64,000 bases of DNA from Amblyomma americanum (taxonomy: Eukaryota; Arthropoda; Arachnida; Ixodida; Ixodidae), in the NCBI RefSeq assembly GCF_052857255.1, contig NC_135504.1:147028121-147092120 (forward strand), read 5' to 3'. The first letter of the stretch is position 1. Each line of letters starts with the position of its first letter. Both the position numbers and the translations under genes were made by a program. The notes beneath the pieces were generated by a model. The model had not been told where the DNA came from, did no database searches, and saw only the letters and a list, made by a program, of their open reading frames with translations. Shown here piece by piece: positions 63,501 through 64,000 of the stretch.

Positions 63501-64000
63501 AATACATGCTTTTCGCGCAGTTATAAGAGAAAAGTTTTGACGCTTATCACGTGGATACTTGTAAAACCGATGTGTTTAGATATAGCTCATTTTGGTATAA
63601 AACCGCTTGTTTCGTTGTTTTAAGCAAGAATACGTGCTTTTCGCGTAGTTATAGAAGAAAAAGTTTTGACGCGTATTGGACTTGTAAAACCGATGTGTTC
63701 AGATTTAGCTCATCTCGGTCTAAAACAGCTTGTTTCGTTGTATTAAGCAAGAATACATGCTTTTCGCGCAGTTATAAGAGAAAAAGTTTTGACGCGTATA
63801 ACATGGACACTTGTAAAACCGATGTGTTCAGATCTAGCTCGTTTTGGTCTAAAACAGCTTGTTTCGTTGTAATAAGCACGAATACATGCTTTTCGCGCAG
63901 TTATAAGAGAAAAAGTTTTGACGCGTATCACATGGACACTTGTAAAACCGATGTATTCAGATCTAGCTCGTTTTGGTCTAAAACAGCTTGTTTCGTTGTA
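60584..64000 (+). repeat. 32-monomer higher-order repeat, diverged copy cut by the window edge
   Basis: The rare starting junction recurs here, at an offset of 39,482 from copy 1. Monomers 1-12 follow the unit, but the CACAATAC one-base deletion is absent (intact CACGAATAC near 61,435). Either the deletion arose only in the 17.5-30 kb lineage, or it was repaired here by conversion. Extra monomers, including a junction ATAACATGAACAC type, interrupt the order at about 62,130-62,640. The order then resumes, with GTGTTAGCTCATC near 63,193, and passes directly from monomer 20 to monomer 22 near 63,930. The window ends inside monomer 22. Confidence 0.82.
60650..60666 (+). other. CENP-B box-like half site (GTTGGA variant)
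   Basis: Monomer 1 of the last HOR copy, identical to the others. The variant is tied to the HOR starting monomer and was not seen elsewhere. Confidence 0.45.

Larger units (their letters stand above)
1..64000 (+). repeat. 129-bp satellite DNA array filling the entire window
   Basis: Every line of the window is a variant of one 129-bp monomer, repeated head to tail with no inversion and no foreign insertion that I can find. Landmarks in the monomer, numbered from GTCTAAAAC as position 1, are TTTCGTTGTA (16-25), TTAA (26-29), the CACGAATACATGC segment (31-43), CGCGCAG (48-54), TATAAGAG (56-63), the MluI-type palindrome ACGCGT (75-80), GTAAAACCGATGTG (96-109), and in many monomers the BglII-type palindrome AGATCT (113-118). 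The consensus has 50 G+C of 129 and 8 CpG. Neighbouring monomers differ at several diagnostic positions, while monomers several kilobases apart can be identical, which is the mark of higher-order repeats. Family-level knowledge: such arrays are typical of eukaryotic centromeric or other heterochromatic satellites, evolving by unequal exchange and conversion. Centromere function is not shown by the sequence. The monomer size does not match alpha satellite (171 bp), mouse minor satellite (120 bp) or the Drosophila 359-bp family. Confidence 0.97.

Noticed and set aside
1..64000. Protein genes with a 43-residue repeat on the + strand
   Set aside because: The frame is open only because the monomer lacks a stop and its length is a multiple of three. 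Frameshifting indels and TTTTAGCCC stops are frequent, and no unique terminus, promoter or intron structure is seen.
1..64000. CRISPR array
   Set aside because: There is no alternation of a short constant repeat with unrelated spacers. The whole 129 bp is conserved, and no cas gene is present.
1..64000. True CENP-B boxes
   Set aside because: No monomer examined has the CGGG of the essential motif, so only a 5' half resemblance is reported.
1..64000. Alpha satellite, mouse minor satellite or Drosophila 359-bp satellite
   Set aside because: The monomer length (129 bp) and sequence landmarks do not fit these families.
1..64000. Nucleosome phasing by the monomer
   Set aside because: 129 bp is shorter than a nucleosome core, and the A/T tracts within the monomer do not show a convincing 10-base spacing by eye.
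1..64000. tRNA, rRNA, telomere repeat or origin sequences
   Set aside because: No stretch departs from the satellite monomer, so there is no room for such elements in the window.

Overview
The whole 64,000-base window is one uninterrupted tandem array of a single AT-rich satellite with a monomer of 129 bp. I count about 500 monomers, all in the same head-to-tail orientation. I see no unique sequence, transposon, RNA gene, CRISPR array or convincing protein gene. This points to a eukaryotic heterochromatic (possibly centromeric or pericentromeric) array from a long-read assembly. The species cannot be named from the sequence. The consensus monomer is about 39% G+C (50 of 129) but has 8 CpG where about 4.8 are expected. 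That suggests a genome, or a locus, without heavy germline CpG methylation.

The array is organised at several levels. (1) Monomers fall into recurrent types, told apart by a variable junction (consensus positions 81-92), the 117-128 segment, the 26-36 segment and small length changes (123, 128, 130, 108 bp). (2) A 32-monomer higher-order repeat (HOR) of 4,107 bp occurs as two complete copies (21,102-25,208 and 25,209-29,315), a third that is altered near its end (29,316 to about 32,300), and two diverged partial copies (17,509-19,925 and 60,584-64,000). (3) There are separate local tandem duplications of whole-monomer blocks: 6 monomers (774 bp, from about 980), 24 monomers (3,083 bp, from about 6,360), 48 monomers (6,152 bp, from about 42,958) and 9 monomers (1,154 bp, from about 55,316). 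(4) Blocks that I call A, B, C, D and HOR occur in the same order in 1-19,925 and again in 38,988-64,000. This implies a superrepeat of about 39-43 kb, with later expansions and losses inside each copy.

Layout: A 1-2,890; B 3,290-13,110 (with the 24-monomer duplication); mosaic plus a damaged C 13,110-15,590; D 15,590-17,508; HOR partial 17,509-19,925; D-related 19,926-21,101; HOR copies 21,102-32,300; C 32,765-34,180; mosaic and HOR-derived 34,180-37,380; C 37,381-38,796; A 38,988-41,100; mosaic 41,100-42,142; B 42,143-55,258 (with the 48-monomer duplication); 9-monomer duplication 55,316-57,623; C 57,624-58,664; D 58,665-60,583; HOR partial 60,584-64,000.

Because 129 = 3 x 43 and one forward frame of the monomer has no stop codon, the array yields many apparent proteins with a 43-residue repeat, up to 317 codons. 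I judge these to be by-products of the repeat: frameshifting indels and in-frame stops are frequent, there is no unique N- or C-terminus, and the type-defining substitutions mostly change the amino acid in that frame. Block limits were found by eye from shared private variants and are accurate to tens of bases unless stated. No identity percentages were computed.
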